From Catenovulum agarivorans YM01 (lineage in GTDB: Bacteria; Pseudomonadota; Gammaproteobacteria; Enterobacterales; Alteromonadaceae): a stretch of DNA of 64,000 bases. Below the pieces are notes generated by a model, which did not search any database, was not told where the DNA came from, and saw nothing but the letters and a program-made list of their open reading frames with translations. How positions within the stretch are numbered: the stretch's first letter is position 1; each line of letters begins with the position of its first letter. Of the stretch, positions 1 through 8,930 are shown piece by piece. The DNA lies in the NCBI RefSeq assembly GCF_000281085.1, contig NZ_AJWM01000048.1:1-64000 (forward strand). Reading direction: 5' to 3'. Both the position numbers and the translations under genes were made by a program.

Positions 1-84
1 TTCCATTATCCATGGCCCGCTCTCAAACGGTATCCCTACCGATTGGAAGTTTTGCAAAAAACACTCTCAACCATCTTTCCTTGG
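1..84 (+). repeat. Twin-hairpin repeat copy 1 (cut by window start)
   Basis: This is the right part of the first of ten related intergenic elements. The second inner hairpin CGGTATCCCTACCG is intact at 28-41. The first is altered: CCAT at 3-6 and ATGG at 12-15 flank the TATCC loop. The conserved linker CGCTCTCAAA lies between them, and the right outer arm starts with GTTTTGCAAAAAA near 50. The left arm lies outside the window. Plus is used here for the orientation in which the loops read ATCC. Confidence 0.75.
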
Positions 85-119
85 CAATTTTTTCGCTGAG
101 ATGTTGCTGTTATGCGCAG

Positions 120-278
120 TAGAGCTAAATCAATATAAATAGCTTTTAGCCCAGCCTTTCAGGAGCCTCACAGACAGCCCACTTTTTTGAAAGGTGCCTA
201 CATTCCTGCAGTGATACGACTTGAATTGAACTGTCTGTGATGGCTCTGATACTCGCAATTTATATTGATTTAGCTCTA
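120..278. repeat. Long imperfect inverted repeat, about 159 bp
   Basis: The ends form a perfect 21-bp inverted repeat (120-140 against 258-278). Further in, a second block of about 16 bp pairs imperfectly (around 161-177 against 230-246, with TCACAGACAG and CTGTCTGTGA at its core). The whole stretch could fold as one long hairpin. It has no open frame of note, and no clear target-site duplication was seen. A MITE-like element or a folded non-coding element are both possible. Confidence 0.65.
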
Positions 279-371
279 AAACGCTTTAATTACCTAAGAA
301 AAGATAGTTAACCTGAGATTTGGTTAGTTAGGGTGAAAGAAGCGATAAAGGTGCTAAGAAGGTGGATAGGG

Positions 372-452
372 TGTTGCGAACAAAACTTCACAAAATAGGG
401 ATATTTTGTGAGAGCGCTTCAGGGATGAACTCGCAGCGTTTTTGGTCGGAAT
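372..452 (-). repeat. Twin-hairpin repeat copy 2
   Basis: This copy is in reverse orientation. On the plus strand the hairpins are at 390-409 (stem ACAAAAT/ATTTTGT, loop AGGGAT) and 418-429 (stem TTC/GAA, loop AGGGAT), with the linker GAGAGCG between them. The outer arms are GTTGCGAACAAAAC on the left and an imperfect complement at about 438-452. Both stems differ from every other copy yet still pair. Confidence 0.8.
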
Positions 453-557
453 ATCCTATTTACCTTCGGTGTTTGCCACCACATCCCTAGCGCTGCAACT
501 AAGGCTTTTTGAACACTCGTACTTTTGTTTGGTTATAGAGCTTAGCTAAGTAATGTA

Positions 558-1676
558 TTAAGCTGGATACAAACACCCAAGCACTTTAGGTTTTTTTGCA
601 CCGGTTAAAGTTGGAATATTCGCCGCTAAACGCTCAACAAAACAAAATGCTAACCAAGCAAAACACTGTGACTCAACCCAATCAGGATCAACCCCTTTGG
701 CAGCTGAGCTCGCTACAGTAAAATCTTTACCAGCATAAAAACTCAAACGCTGCATCAATAAACTATTGTGCGCACCGCCACCGCATATCCAAATATCCGC
801 TTGGTCAAAATAATTTTTGACCGCCTTGATAATAGTCACAGCAGTTAAATCAACCAAAGTGGCTTGCACATCTTGTGCAGAAATATCTGTGGCAAATTGC
901 GCTAATTTTGCTTGTAGCCAAGCTAAATGAAAATACTCACGGCCAGTGCTTTTAGGGGCTGGGCGGCTAAAATAATCATCATTTAATAATAAAGTCAGTA
1001 AGTGATTATTTACCACGCCTGAATTGGCCCATAAACCATCTTTATCGAAATTGACTTTCTGATGTTTAAAAATCCAATCATTCAATAAAGCGTTGCCAGG
1101 GCCAGTATCAAAACCAGCAAGCACATCGCCACTTTGAGCAATCGCGGTAATATTCGCAATGCCACCAATATTAACTATCGCTTGATTGTTTTGGCCGCTG
1201 GAAAAAATACGCTGGTGAAATGCTGGCACTAAAGGTGCACCTTGGCCGCCAGCGGCAATATCTGCACTGCGAAAATCGCCAATAACATCAATACCAGTTA
1301 ATTCAGCTAGTAATGCATGGTTACCAATTTGCACGCTAAAAGCAGGAGCAAAATCAACACAATGACGAATAGTTTGTCCATGATTGCCAATAGCGGCAAT
1401 TTGTTCTGCTTTAATATTTTGTTGATCGAGTAATTCGTTTACTGCTTGAGCATATAAGTGGCTCAGTTGCTGGCTAACAACACCAACTTTTTCTACTTCA
1501 TTGTCGCCACTTTGATACAAACGACGAATAGAATTAGCGAAGTTATCAGGGAAGGGTAAGTAATAATGACAGATAGAATTGATTAGATGTTGGCCATTGT
1601 TTTGGCTAATGTCTACTAAGCTGGCATCAACACCATCAGCGCTGGTGCCAGACATTAAGCCAATAAACAAAGGCAT
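558..1676 (-). CDS. anmK: Anhydro-N-acetylmuramic acid kinase
   Basis: The 372-residue protein matches the usual length of AnmK (about 370). It phosphorylates 1,6-anhydro-MurNAc released from the cell wall during murein recycling, giving MurNAc-6-phosphate in the cytoplasm. The N-terminal nucleotide-binding motif GLMSGTSADGVDA is at residues 6-18, GDFRSADIAAGGQGAPL at 133-149 and the phosphate-binding GFDTGPGN at 188-195. It follows the M23 endopeptidase gene by only 10 bp on the same strand, so the two are probably co-transcribed, which fits a shared role in peptidoglycan turnover. The downstream side holds repeat elements. Confidence 0.96.
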   Translation of the reverse strand: MPLFIGLMSGTSADGVDASLVDISQNNGQHLINSICHYYLPFPDNFANSIRRLYQSGDNEVEKVGVVSQQLSHLYAQAVNELLDQQNIKAEQIAAIGNHGQTIRHCVDFAPAFSVQIGNHALLAELTGIDVIGDFRSADIAAGGQGAPLVPAFHQRIFSSGQNNQAIVNIGGIANITAIAQSGDVLAGFDTGPGNALLNDWIFKHQKVNFDKDGLWANSGVVNNHLLTLLLNDDYFSRPAPKSTGREYFHLAWLQAKLAQFATDISAQDVQATLVDLTAVTIIKAVKNYFDQADIWICGGGAHNSLLMQRLSFYAGKDFTVASSAAKGVDPDWVESQCFAWLAFCFVERLAANIPTLTGAKKPKVLGCLYPA

Positions 1677-1686
1677 AAATCATCCA

Positions 1687-3087
1687 TTAATTTGCGGCTA
1701 ACAAAACATTTTTATTGGTTTGCAATAACGACATCATGTTAGTTGCTATTGCCATAAACTCTTGTTTCTCGCTCGATTCAATTGGTAGAGCTTTAGGTAA
1801 CTGAACTGTTTTAGGGTTTCTATGCACCCCATTTACCAAAAATTCATAATGTAAATGAGCGCCCGTTACTCGGCCTGTTGCACCTACAGTACCAATTTTT
1901 TGGTTTTGTTTAACTTTAGCACCAGTGCGAACATATCTTTTATGTAAATGTAGGTATTTAGTCACGTACTCTTTGCCGTGCTGAATAAATACATAATTAC
2001 CATTTAAGCTGTTGTAGCCAGATTTAATTACTTTACCGTCACCAGCAGCCACCACTGGGGTACCGGTACGAGCTGCGTAGTCAATACCACGATGAGGTGC
2101 TACTCGGCCAGTTACAGGATGTAAGCGGCGTGGATTAAAGCTAGAGCTAATATATTTAAAGTTAACGGGTGCGCGCAAAAATGCTTTGCGCATACTGTTA
2201 CCTTCAGGTGTGTAATAGTTGCCGTCATTATGACGAATGGCGGTAAAAGCATCACCTTGGTTAACAAACTCGGCGGCTAAAATATTGCCATAACCCGCGT
2301 GTTCACCTTCAACTAACAACTCTTCGTAGACAACGGTAAAACTGTCGCCTTCACGAATATCTAAGGCAAAATCGACATCCCAGCCAAAAATGTTGGCAAG
2401 GTTCATAATTTGAGTGTCGTTTAAACCGGCTTGAACCCCAGCATTCCAAAAGTTACTTTTGATTACTGCTGCGGCAAAAGCGTGTTTTGTATCTACCGCT
2501 CGCGTGACTTGTTGGGCGTAGTAGCCATTTTCCGATGTGGTGATCTCAATAAATTCGAACTTAGACAAAGGATACATTAAGCGATCAAACTGGTTGTCTA
2601 AAAAGCCTAATTCGATGGTTTGGCCTGGGCGCATTTTATTGATAAGTGTATTAGCCGCTGGACCACTTTGGCTGACTTGTAACAAGGTTTTAGCTGATAT
2701 TTTATTGCGCTCGAAAATTTTCGCTAAATTATCGTTTTTTTCAATTTTGACACTGCGCCATTCAATTTGAGCGTTGTTTTCGATATCTTGCTCGGTTAAA
2801 TCGACGGCTTGGGTACTTTCAATTGTGTTTTCTAATGCATCACTAACTTCGTTTGCATCAGTTGCAGAACCTTTGTTGTTTTCAACTGTGGAGGGGACAA
2901 CTTCAAGTGTGGATAAATCATATCTAACACCAGGTTTTAAACTGGTAGTGCTGGAGTCGTTTTGTTTGGAGGCGCTGGCGTCTTCTAGTGGCAACCATAA
3001 CGCTATCACCATAACTAAAGTAATAAAGCCGATATAAACTTTATGTAATGTCGGAAAGTCGCTCCAAAAACGTGTCAAGCCACGCAT
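1687..3087 (-). CDS. mepM: M23 murein DD-endopeptidase, MepM-like
   Basis: The 466-residue protein has an N-terminal membrane anchor (about residues 17-33), a low-complexity spacer rich in Glu, Asn and Ser, a LysM/OapA-like region (about 108-200) and a C-terminal M23 metallopeptidase domain. Zinc ligands are visible in HRGID (332-336) and HLH (412-414). The family cuts D,D-crosslinks in periplasmic peptidoglycan to allow wall growth. E. coli MepM is about 440 residues with the same order of parts. It is transcribed away from tyrS and leads into anmK. Confidence 0.92.
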   Translation of the reverse strand: MRGLTRFWSDFPTLHKVYIGFITLVMVIALWLPLEDASASKQNDSSTTSLKPGVRYDLSTLEVVPSTVENNKGSATDANEVSDALENTIESTQAVDLTEQDIENNAQIEWRSVKIEKNDNLAKIFERNKISAKTLLQVSQSGPAANTLINKMRPGQTIELGFLDNQFDRLMYPLSKFEFIEITTSENGYYAQQVTRAVDTKHAFAAAVIKSNFWNAGVQAGLNDTQIMNLANIFGWDVDFALDIREGDSFTVVYEELLVEGEHAGYGNILAAEFVNQGDAFTAIRHNDGNYYTPEGNSMRKAFLRAPVNFKYISSSFNPRRLHPVTGRVAPHRGIDYAARTGTPVVAAGDGKVIKSGYNSLNGNYVFIQHGKEYVTKYLHLHKRYVRTGAKVKQNQKIGTVGATGRVTGAHLHYEFLVNGVHRNPKTVQLPKALPIESSEKQEFMAIATNMMSLLQTNKNVLLAAN

Positions 3088-3173
3088 TACTTCTTAACCT
3101 CTGTCACCTAAACAAGCGAAGAATATAATGAATTTGCTCTATTTACCAGCATACAAGCTTTAAATTCATTGAA

Positions 3174-3203
3174 TTGACGGATAAAATGTCGGACTTTTAT
3201 GCT
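3174..3203 (+). promoter_or_regulatory. Candidate sigma-70 promoter of tyrS
   Basis: TTGACG at 3174-3179 and TATGCT at 3198-3203 are separated by 18 bp and lie about 60 bp upstream of tyrS in the divergent mepM-tyrS spacer. The match is partial and was found by eye. Confidence 0.35.
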
Positions 3204-3261
3204 GGATTGTCAACTTATCGGCACAGCACTGTTAACAGAATTCTAAGATAGTAGGTAAATC

Positions 3262-4458
3262 ATGGCTGACATTCAGGCAGCACTAGCAGAAATTAAGCGC
3301 GGTGCAGAAGAGATTTTGGTAGAAGAAGAGCTAATTGAAAAGCTTAAATCAGGTAAACCATTAAAAATTAAAGCGGGTTTTGATCCAACAGCACCTGATT
3401 TGCATTTAGGTCACACTGTACTTATTAACAAAATGCGTGCTTTCCAACAATTAGGCCATGAGGTTATTTTCTTAATTGGTGATTTCACTGGTTTAATTGG
3501 TGATCCTACTGGCAAAAACGTTACACGTAAGCCGTTAACCAAAGAGCAAGTACTTGCTAACGCTGAAACTTATAAAGAGCAAGTGTTTAAGATTTTAGAT
3601 CCGGCAAAAACGCGTGTTGAGTTTAACTCTAAATGGATGAATGAGTTAGGTGCTGCAGGTATGATTAAACTTGCTGCGCGTCAAACCGTTGCGCGTATGT
3701 TAGAGCGTGACGATTTTAAAAAGCGTTACACTGGCGGCCAGCCAATTGCGATTCATGAATTTTTATATCCATTGGTACAAGGTTGGGACTCAGTTGCATT
3801 AGAGTCTGATGTTGAGTTAGGTGGAACTGACCAAAAATTCAATTTGTTGATGGGTCGTGAGTTACAAAAAGAAGAAGGCCAAAAACCACAAACTGTATTG
3901 ATGATGCCTTTATTAGAAGGTTTAGACGGTGTGCAAAAAATGTCTAAATCATTGAATAACTATATTGGTATTACCGATGCACCAAACGATATGTTTGGTA
4001 AAGTTATGTCTATTTCTGATGATTTGATGTGGCGTTATTTCGATTTATTAAGCTTCCGTCCAATTGAAGAAATTGCCCAGTTGAAAGTTGATGTTGAAAA
4101 CGGCAAAAACCCGCGTGACGTTAAAATTGAATTAGCGAAAGAGTTAATTGCTCGTTTCCACGATGACGCTGCGGCGCAAGGTGCAGAGCAAGATTTTATT
4201 CAGCGTTTCCAAAAAAATGCCATTCCGGATGATATCGACGAAGTAACTGTAACTGCTGGTGAAGCTCAAGGTATTGCGAATTTGCTTAAAGAAGCTGGTT
4301 TAGTTGCAAGTACTAGTGAAGCTATGCGTATGATTAAGCAAGGCGCTGTGAAGATTGATGGCGAGAAAGTTGCTGATAATAAGTTGCAAATTGAGGTTGG
4401 TAGCGAAGCTGTTTACCAAGTTGGTAAACGTAAATTTGCTAAAATTTCATTAGCTTAG
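3262..4458 (+). CDS. tyrS: Tyrosyl-tRNA synthetase
   Basis: This class I aminoacyl-tRNA synthetase charges tRNA-Tyr. It has 398 residues. The HIGH-type signature is HLGH at 48-51, the tyrosine-binding GGTDQKFN at 187-194 and KMSKS at 226-230. A C-terminal S4 RNA-binding domain covers about 335-395. The canonical KMSKS, in place of the KFGKT of E. coli TyrS, places it in the second bacterial TyrRS branch (TyrZ-like). It stands alone on the plus strand and is followed by repeat elements. Confidence 0.97.
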   Translation: MADIQAALAEIKRGAEEILVEEELIEKLKSGKPLKIKAGFDPTAPDLHLGHTVLINKMRAFQQLGHEVIFLIGDFTGLIGDPTGKNVTRKPLTKEQVLANAETYKEQVFKILDPAKTRVEFNSKWMNELGAAGMIKLAARQTVARMLERDDFKKRYTGGQPIAIHEFLYPLVQGWDSVALESDVELGGTDQKFNLLMGRELQKEEGQKPQTVLMMPLLEGLDGVQKMSKSLNNYIGITDAPNDMFGKVMSISDDLMWRYFDLLSFRPIEEIAQLKVDVENGKNPRDVKIELAKELIARFHDDAAAQGAEQDFIQRFQKNAIPDDIDEVTVTAGEAQGIANLLKEAGLVASTSEAMRMIKQGAVKIDGEKVADNKLQIEVGSEAVYQVGKRKFAKISLA

Positions 4459-4490
4459 TTATTATTGCTGCAAGTATAGTGGTATGGGAG

Positions 4491-4676
4491 GTCAAGCTGG
4501 TTACGAGATGTTTCTCAAAACCGCTGAAATTCTGTGCCATAAATGCGAAGCTTAATGGAATATTGTTCGCAAAAACGCTTCGAGCCCATCCCTGGGTCGC
4601 TCGCAAAAGATATCCTTATCTTTTGAAGTTTTGCTCACAACATTTCCATCAACCTTCTCGGCAATTTTATTGCTGG
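4491..4676 (+). repeat. Twin-hairpin repeat copy 3, chimeric type
   Basis: A left arm of the copy-4 type (about 4491-4525) is followed by a complete element of a second subtype. Inner hairpins are CCC/GGG around ATCCCT (4585-4596) and AAAAGATA/TATCTTTT around TCCT (4605-4624), with the linker CGCTCGC. The outer arms run from GGAATATTGTTCGC (about 4557) to GCTCACAACATTTCC (about 4633) and pair imperfectly. Copy 7 (14196-14388) shares nearly the whole stretch, including the trailing CGGCAATTTTATTGCTGG. Confidence 0.8.
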
Positions 4677-4740
4677 TTGTTTCGTGTAATATATCTATGC
4701 TTGATGGAATGGAGTTTGTCAAAGCGCTGCAAGTATCGTG

Positions 4741-4868
4741 GCATGGAAGGTCAAGCTGGTTGCGAGATGTTTCTCAAAACCGCTGCAAGGCCATCCATGG
4801 CCCGCTCTCAAACGGTATCCCTACCGATTGGAAGTTTTGAGAAACACACTCCCAACCATCTTTCCTGA
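4741..4868 (+). repeat. Twin-hairpin repeat copy 4
   Basis: This copy is the clearest example of the first subtype. The left arm at 4747-4780, ending TTTCTCAAAAC, pairs with the right arm at 4834-4866, starting GTTTTGAGAAA. Inside are the hairpins GGCCATCCATGGCC (4789-4802) and CGGTATCCCTACCG (4813-4826), joined by CGCTCTCAAA. Short reading frames across it are by-products of the repeat. Confidence 0.85.
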
Positions 4869-4896
4869 CTTGCTTCAATGCAACTACATAGCTGAG

Positions 4897-4938
4897 GACT
4901 GTGATTAGATTTACCTAAGCAGAACGTCGTTTTCAGGG
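4897..4938. repeat. Accessory repeat module, first copy
   Basis: About 42 bp (starting near CTGTGATTAGATTTACC and including AAGCAGAACGTC) recur with few changes at 12279-12318. In both places the module lies downstream of a plus-orientation twin-hairpin copy. No coding potential is seen. The rest of 4939-5119, up to the next gene, shows nothing further that I can name. Confidence 0.6.
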
Positions 4939-5119
4939 ATGAAAAGGAGAGCGTACATCGAAGTATTTACAGCGATTCTGCGTGGTAAATGTAATTGCAG
5001 GCCGATTATATTGCAGGAACGAAAAGCGATTATAGAAAATATTAATTTACGGCATTTAAGTTGCCATTCGTGGCCGAAATATCTAAACTGCGTCGGTCAT
5101 TTTTTAGAAGAACTGCGCT

Positions 5120-5890
5120 GTGAATTTATATAAAAAAATAAAAAATAAAAGCTTACAACTAGCCAGCTTATTGGCACTACAATGGGTTGTATCAACCTCA
5201 TATGCGCATGCAGAAATAGCGATTATCATTGACGATGTCGGCTATCGTGCAACAGACCGCGCGCTGTTAACACTACCACCCGAAATTACCTTATCAATGT
5301 TGCCCCACACACCGCATGGCAAAGAGCTTGCTGATTTAGCCAGTGCACGTGGCCACGAAATTATGTTGCACATTCCAATGGAATCACTCAGCGGACAAAC
5401 GCTAGAGCCGGGAACAATTTATAGCAGCATGTCAGAGCAACAAATAACCCAAACACTTGAAACAGCGATAGCTCAGTACCCACAAGTTATTGGCGTGAAC
5501 AATCATATGGGTAGCAAACTAACTCAAATGGAAAAGCCGCTGGCGGCGATTATGCGAGTGCTGAAAAAACATAATTTATATTTTGTTGATAGCCGCACCA
5601 GCAGTGCATCGCAGGCGTTAATTGTGGCACAGCAAAATGGCGTGACAGCATATCGTCGGCATGTATTTTTAGACAACGAAATAGACGAAGTGGCTATTCA
5701 ACGCCAGTTAAATAAAGTTCTGCATTTAGCCACCAAAAAACAAACTGTTATTGCAATTGGTCATCCGCATCCACAAACAATAGCGGTTTTGCAAAGGTTT
5801 TTTGCTCAGTACACGGCCAATGCAATTGCTTTGCAACGAGTGTCTGATTTAGCGCCCGCGCAAACCCAGATAGCACAATTAAATTACTAA
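5120..5890 (+). CDS. Divergent polysaccharide deacetylase family protein, YibQ-like
   Basis: The 256-residue protein has a signal peptide of about 31 residues ending in AHA, so it is exported to the periplasm. The mature part starts with IAIIIDDVGY (Asp at 38-39), then HIPMES at 84-89 and GVNNHMGS at 125-132. These are the marks of the YibQ/DUF610 family, which has a NodB-like deacetylase fold with an altered metal site. The substrate is unknown; YibQ lies near envC in many gammaproteobacteria and may act on the cell wall. The start is GTG, supported because it is followed at once by the signal peptide. Confidence 0.85.
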   Translation: MNLYKKIKNKSLQLASLLALQWVVSTSYAHAEIAIIIDDVGYRATDRALLTLPPEITLSMLPHTPHGKELADLASARGHEIMLHIPMESLSGQTLEPGTIYSSMSEQQITQTLETAIAQYPQVIGVNNHMGSKLTQMEKPLAAIMRVLKKHNLYFVDSRTSSASQALIVAQQNGVTAYRRHVFLDNEIDEVAIQRQLNKVLHLATKKQTVIAIGHPHPQTIAVLQRFFAQYTANAIALQRVSDLAPAQTQIAQLNY

Positions 5891-5950
5891 ACTAAACAAT
5901 AAAATTAGAGTCATAACACTCATTAAAAATATAAGCACGAGGACTTTTGC

Positions 5951-8761
5951 GTGACACTGCACAACAAACTAATCATCACAATTACCTGTTTATGCAGCTT
6001 AATTGTCGGCTGTAACAGCACTAACAAAGTAGCTGAGATAAAACCTGTTATAAATAACAAACCAGTAGAAATAGTTAAAAGCCCAAGAGACGACAGGGAA
6101 TATCAATATTTAGTCCTGAATAACCAACTAAAAGTATTGTTAATATCCGATCCTCAAACTGAACAATCTGTCGCATCACTTGCTGTAGGAGTAGGTAGTT
6201 ATCACAATCCTAAAAGTCAGCCGGGTTTAGCGCATTTTGTTGAACATATGCTGTTTTTAGGCTCTGAAAAATATCCAGAGCCGTCTGGTTATTTTAACTT
6301 TATCGAAACTAAAGGTGGGTCGAGCAACGCATACACAGCCAAAGATCATACTAACTATTATTTCTCTATTCCGAATGAACATTATCAAGGTGCGTTAGAT
6401 AGATTTGCAGATTATTTTATCAGTCCACTGTTTGACCCAGTTTATGTCGATAAAGAACGTACAGCGGTAGATAACGAATGGACTCGACGCAAATCGCACG
6501 ATGGCGTGATTATTCAACGTGTGCGTGGTCATACCGGTAACCCCGAACATCCGCTAAGCCAAATTAGCGTTGGTAATTTACAAACACTGACCGACAAAGC
6601 GGATAGCAAACTGTTAGATGAAGCAGTCGGGTTTTATAAAAAACATTATTCAGCTAATCAGATGAATTTAGTGTTGGCAGGCCCACAAAACTTAGCTGAA
6701 CTTGCTCGACTAGCAAATGAGTATTTTGCTGCAATAAAAAATACTCAGGTGAAAACCGATAAAATATCCGTACCCGGTATTACTGCAGATACGTTAAACC
6801 AACATATTTATTATCAGCCGCAGCAAACGCATAAATTGCTTTTTATTGAGTTTGCGTTAAAAGACAATAGTGCTGACTGGCAGTATCAAGCGAATCGGTA
6901 TTTAAGTTATATCTTAAGCTCAGAAGAGCCGGGCACTTTAGGTGAATATTTACGTAAACAAAACTTAGCCATTTCAAGCTCAGTGCAATTCGCGCCAGAC
7001 TACTATGGCAAAGATGGTTTTGTGCAAATTCATGTGTCGTTAACCGATGAAGGAATCAATAAAACAGATCAAATTATTGCGGCCACTTTGTCCTACATTA
7101 ATCTGATTAAACAGCAAGGTGTTAGCGAGCAATATTACCAAGAGCTTGCGGCCATGGCGGTGGATGAATTTAACAATGGCGCTAAAGGTAATTTAATGCA
7201 CTCAGCCACTAATCTGAGCGCAGCGTTATTTGATACTCCTGCTGAAAACCTATTAAACCGCGCTGCCGTATTCGCTGATTTTAATGCAGATAAAATTAAC
7301 CAAGTACTGGCGCAAATGTCAGTTAAAAATATGCGTGTATGGCATGTTTACCCGCAAGTTGAAGTAAACCAACCAATTGACCACTACAACGGCCAATACG
7401 CAGTAAAAGCTATTACTGCTGATGAACAAAACAAATGGCAAAATGCGAGCCAAAACATTGCCATGCAATTGCCAAAAACTAACGAGTTATTTGATACACA
7501 AAAAGACTTAGGCATAACAGTAGAATTAACCAAACCGACCCAAGTTTATCATCAAGATGGTATTGAAGCTTGGTTAAGCCACAGCCCAAATTATCAACAT
7601 AACCAAGGTTGGTTAGAACTCATTATTAATACAGATGTGGGTGACTGGGATGGTCAATATAAAGTGGCATCTCGGGTATTTCTCAACATGTTTGAGCAAG
7701 ACTTAATTGCGCTGCGTGACAAAGCCGCCCGCGCCGGCATTAATATTTATATTGAGCCTTATTGGGGTGGCAGCATGCGCTTTAAAATTCAAGGAAAAAG
7801 CGCTAAACATTTATTGTTGGCGCAGCAGTTGTTGCAAGCTTTAGTTGACTTTAAGCCAACAAAACAAGAGTTTGAACAAGCGCTAACTAAATACCAAGAA
7901 GAGCTCGCTAATAAAGCCTTAGATACACCAGCAGAGCAGGCACAAAGATTATTAACTCAGCTAATGTACACAGCGCTAACGGACGACCAATTATTGCAAG
8001 CAAGCAAATATGTAAACTTAGCTGTGGTCAATAAATTTAAGCAGCAATTGTTAAATCGCAACAAAGTGCTAATTTTTGCTTATGGTGCTTACCGTCAGCA
8101 TGAACTACTCAGTGCAATTAATACTTACGCGAGCATTTTACCTGCAGAGCGTAAACGTATAGATAGATATAAAAAGCCACTTATGGACATTCATGCCGGT
8201 GAGCAACTTAACTTTGCGCATAAAGTTAAACATACAGATCATGCTGTGTTGGATGCATTTATTGCCCCACGTGAGAGCTTAAAAGATAGTTTATCGCTAA
8301 AAGTATTAAACAACTTTTATCACAGTGAATTTTTTGCGCAGTTACGCACCGAAGAGCAATTAGGTTATCAAGTATCGAGCATGGCATTTGATTACCAGCT
8401 AAAACCTATTTTCGCTATGTTGGTACAGAGCAATAACACTGATTATAAAGCGTTGAAAAAGCGCATGGACACATTTAGAAAAGACTTTGCTGTGAAAGTT
8501 AGCCAACTGACGCAAGCTGAATTTGAACAAGCGCGTGATGGTTTGTTGAGTTATTACCAACAAGCACCGAATAATCTATATGATGAAGCGGGCAGCTATA
8601 TTTACGACTTTTTTGACAATCAAACTCAGTTTGACAGTAAAGAGCGTAGCATCGAATTGTTGCAGCAACTGACCTTGCAAGATATTCAACAGCAATATCA
8701 AAATATGATAGTTGGCAAAAAACATATGGAATTGTTAATTCAATTACGTGGTAGCCAGTAA
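5951..8761 (+). CDS. Pitrilysin/insulinase-type M16 peptidase, lipoprotein
   Basis: The 936-residue protein carries the inverted zinc motif HFVEH at 95-99 with the third ligand Glu176 at the expected distance, and the four-domain length of protease III (PtrA) and insulysin. A lipobox LIVGC puts a lipidated Cys at residue 21, so it is anchored in a membrane rather than free in the periplasm as E. coli PtrA is. It should degrade mid-sized peptides. The start is GTG with GAGGAC upstream. It lies 60 bp after the YibQ-like gene and may be read with it. Confidence 0.93.
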   Translation: MTLHNKLIITITCLCSLIVGCNSTNKVAEIKPVINNKPVEIVKSPRDDREYQYLVLNNQLKVLLISDPQTEQSVASLAVGVGSYHNPKSQPGLAHFVEHMLFLGSEKYPEPSGYFNFIETKGGSSNAYTAKDHTNYYFSIPNEHYQGALDRFADYFISPLFDPVYVDKERTAVDNEWTRRKSHDGVIIQRVRGHTGNPEHPLSQISVGNLQTLTDKADSKLLDEAVGFYKKHYSANQMNLVLAGPQNLAELARLANEYFAAIKNTQVKTDKISVPGITADTLNQHIYYQPQQTHKLLFIEFALKDNSADWQYQANRYLSYILSSEEPGTLGEYLRKQNLAISSSVQFAPDYYGKDGFVQIHVSLTDEGINKTDQIIAATLSYINLIKQQGVSEQYYQELAAMAVDEFNNGAKGNLMHSATNLSAALFDTPAENLLNRAAVFADFNADKINQVLAQMSVKNMRVWHVYPQVEVNQPIDHYNGQYAVKAITADEQNKWQNASQNIAMQLPKTNELFDTQKDLGITVELTKPTQVYHQDGIEAWLSHSPNYQHNQGWLELIINTDVGDWDGQYKVASRVFLNMFEQDLIALRDKAARAGINIYIEPYWGGSMRFKIQGKSAKHLLLAQQLLQALVDFKPTKQEFEQALTKYQEELANKALDTPAEQAQRLLTQLMYTALTDDQLLQASKYVNLAVVNKFKQQLLNRNKVLIFAYGAYRQHELLSAINTYASILPAERKRIDRYKKPLMDIHAGEQLNFAHKVKHTDHAVLDAFIAPRESLKDSLSLKVLNNFYHSEFFAQLRTEEQLGYQVSSMAFDYQLKPIFAMLVQSNNTDYKALKKRMDTFRKDFAVKVSQLTQAEFEQARDGLLSYYQQAPNNLYDEAGSYIYDFFDNQTQFDSKERSIELLQQLTLQDIQQQYQNMIVGKKHMELLIQLRGSQ

Positions 8762-8781
8762 CTTTTTCTCTTCATCAAAAT

Positions 8782-8802
8782 AGCGGGTTAATTAAACCCG
8801 CT
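8782..8802. terminator. Hairpin after the M16 peptidase gene
   Basis: AGCGGGTT (8782-8789) and AACCCGCT (8795-8802) form a perfect 8-bp stem with a 5-base loop, 20 bp after the stop codon. No clean T-run follows directly, so it may be a weak terminator or a 3'-end stabilising hairpin. Confidence 0.5.
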
Positions 8803-8879
8803 AACCCCCTTATTTTCAATTACTTCACTGCATACGTATGCATATAAAAACCTGATTACAAAAAAAAGTCGGGTGATAG

Positions 8880-8912
8880 AATGTTAAAAATTCGTATTAA
8901 TTTTTTAACATT
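8880..8912. promoter_or_regulatory. 11-bp perfect dyad before the MFS gene
   Basis: AATGTTAAAAA (8880-8890) and TTTTTAACATT (8902-8912) are perfect inverted copies 11 bp apart, ending exactly where an upstream ATG (8913) begins. The dyad could be an operator for a sugar-responsive repressor or an mRNA hairpin that covers the first ATG. It favours the second ATG at 8931 as the real start. Confidence 0.5.
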
Positions 8913-8930
8913 ATGAGTAGTGGAATAACT

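Noticed and set aside
4479-4868. Open frames of 60-130 codons across the repeat elements
   Set aside because: They follow the palindromic repeats, differ in frame between copies, have no ribosome-binding site and no protein-like composition.
4741-4868. Twin-hairpin repeats as integron attC sites
   Set aside because: No GTTRRRY/RYYYAAC core pair at the ends, no cassette-like genes between copies and no integron integrase.
4939-5133. 64-codon frame before the YibQ-like gene
   Set aside because: No recognisable motif; it overlaps the next gene's start and contains repeat-module sequence at its left end.
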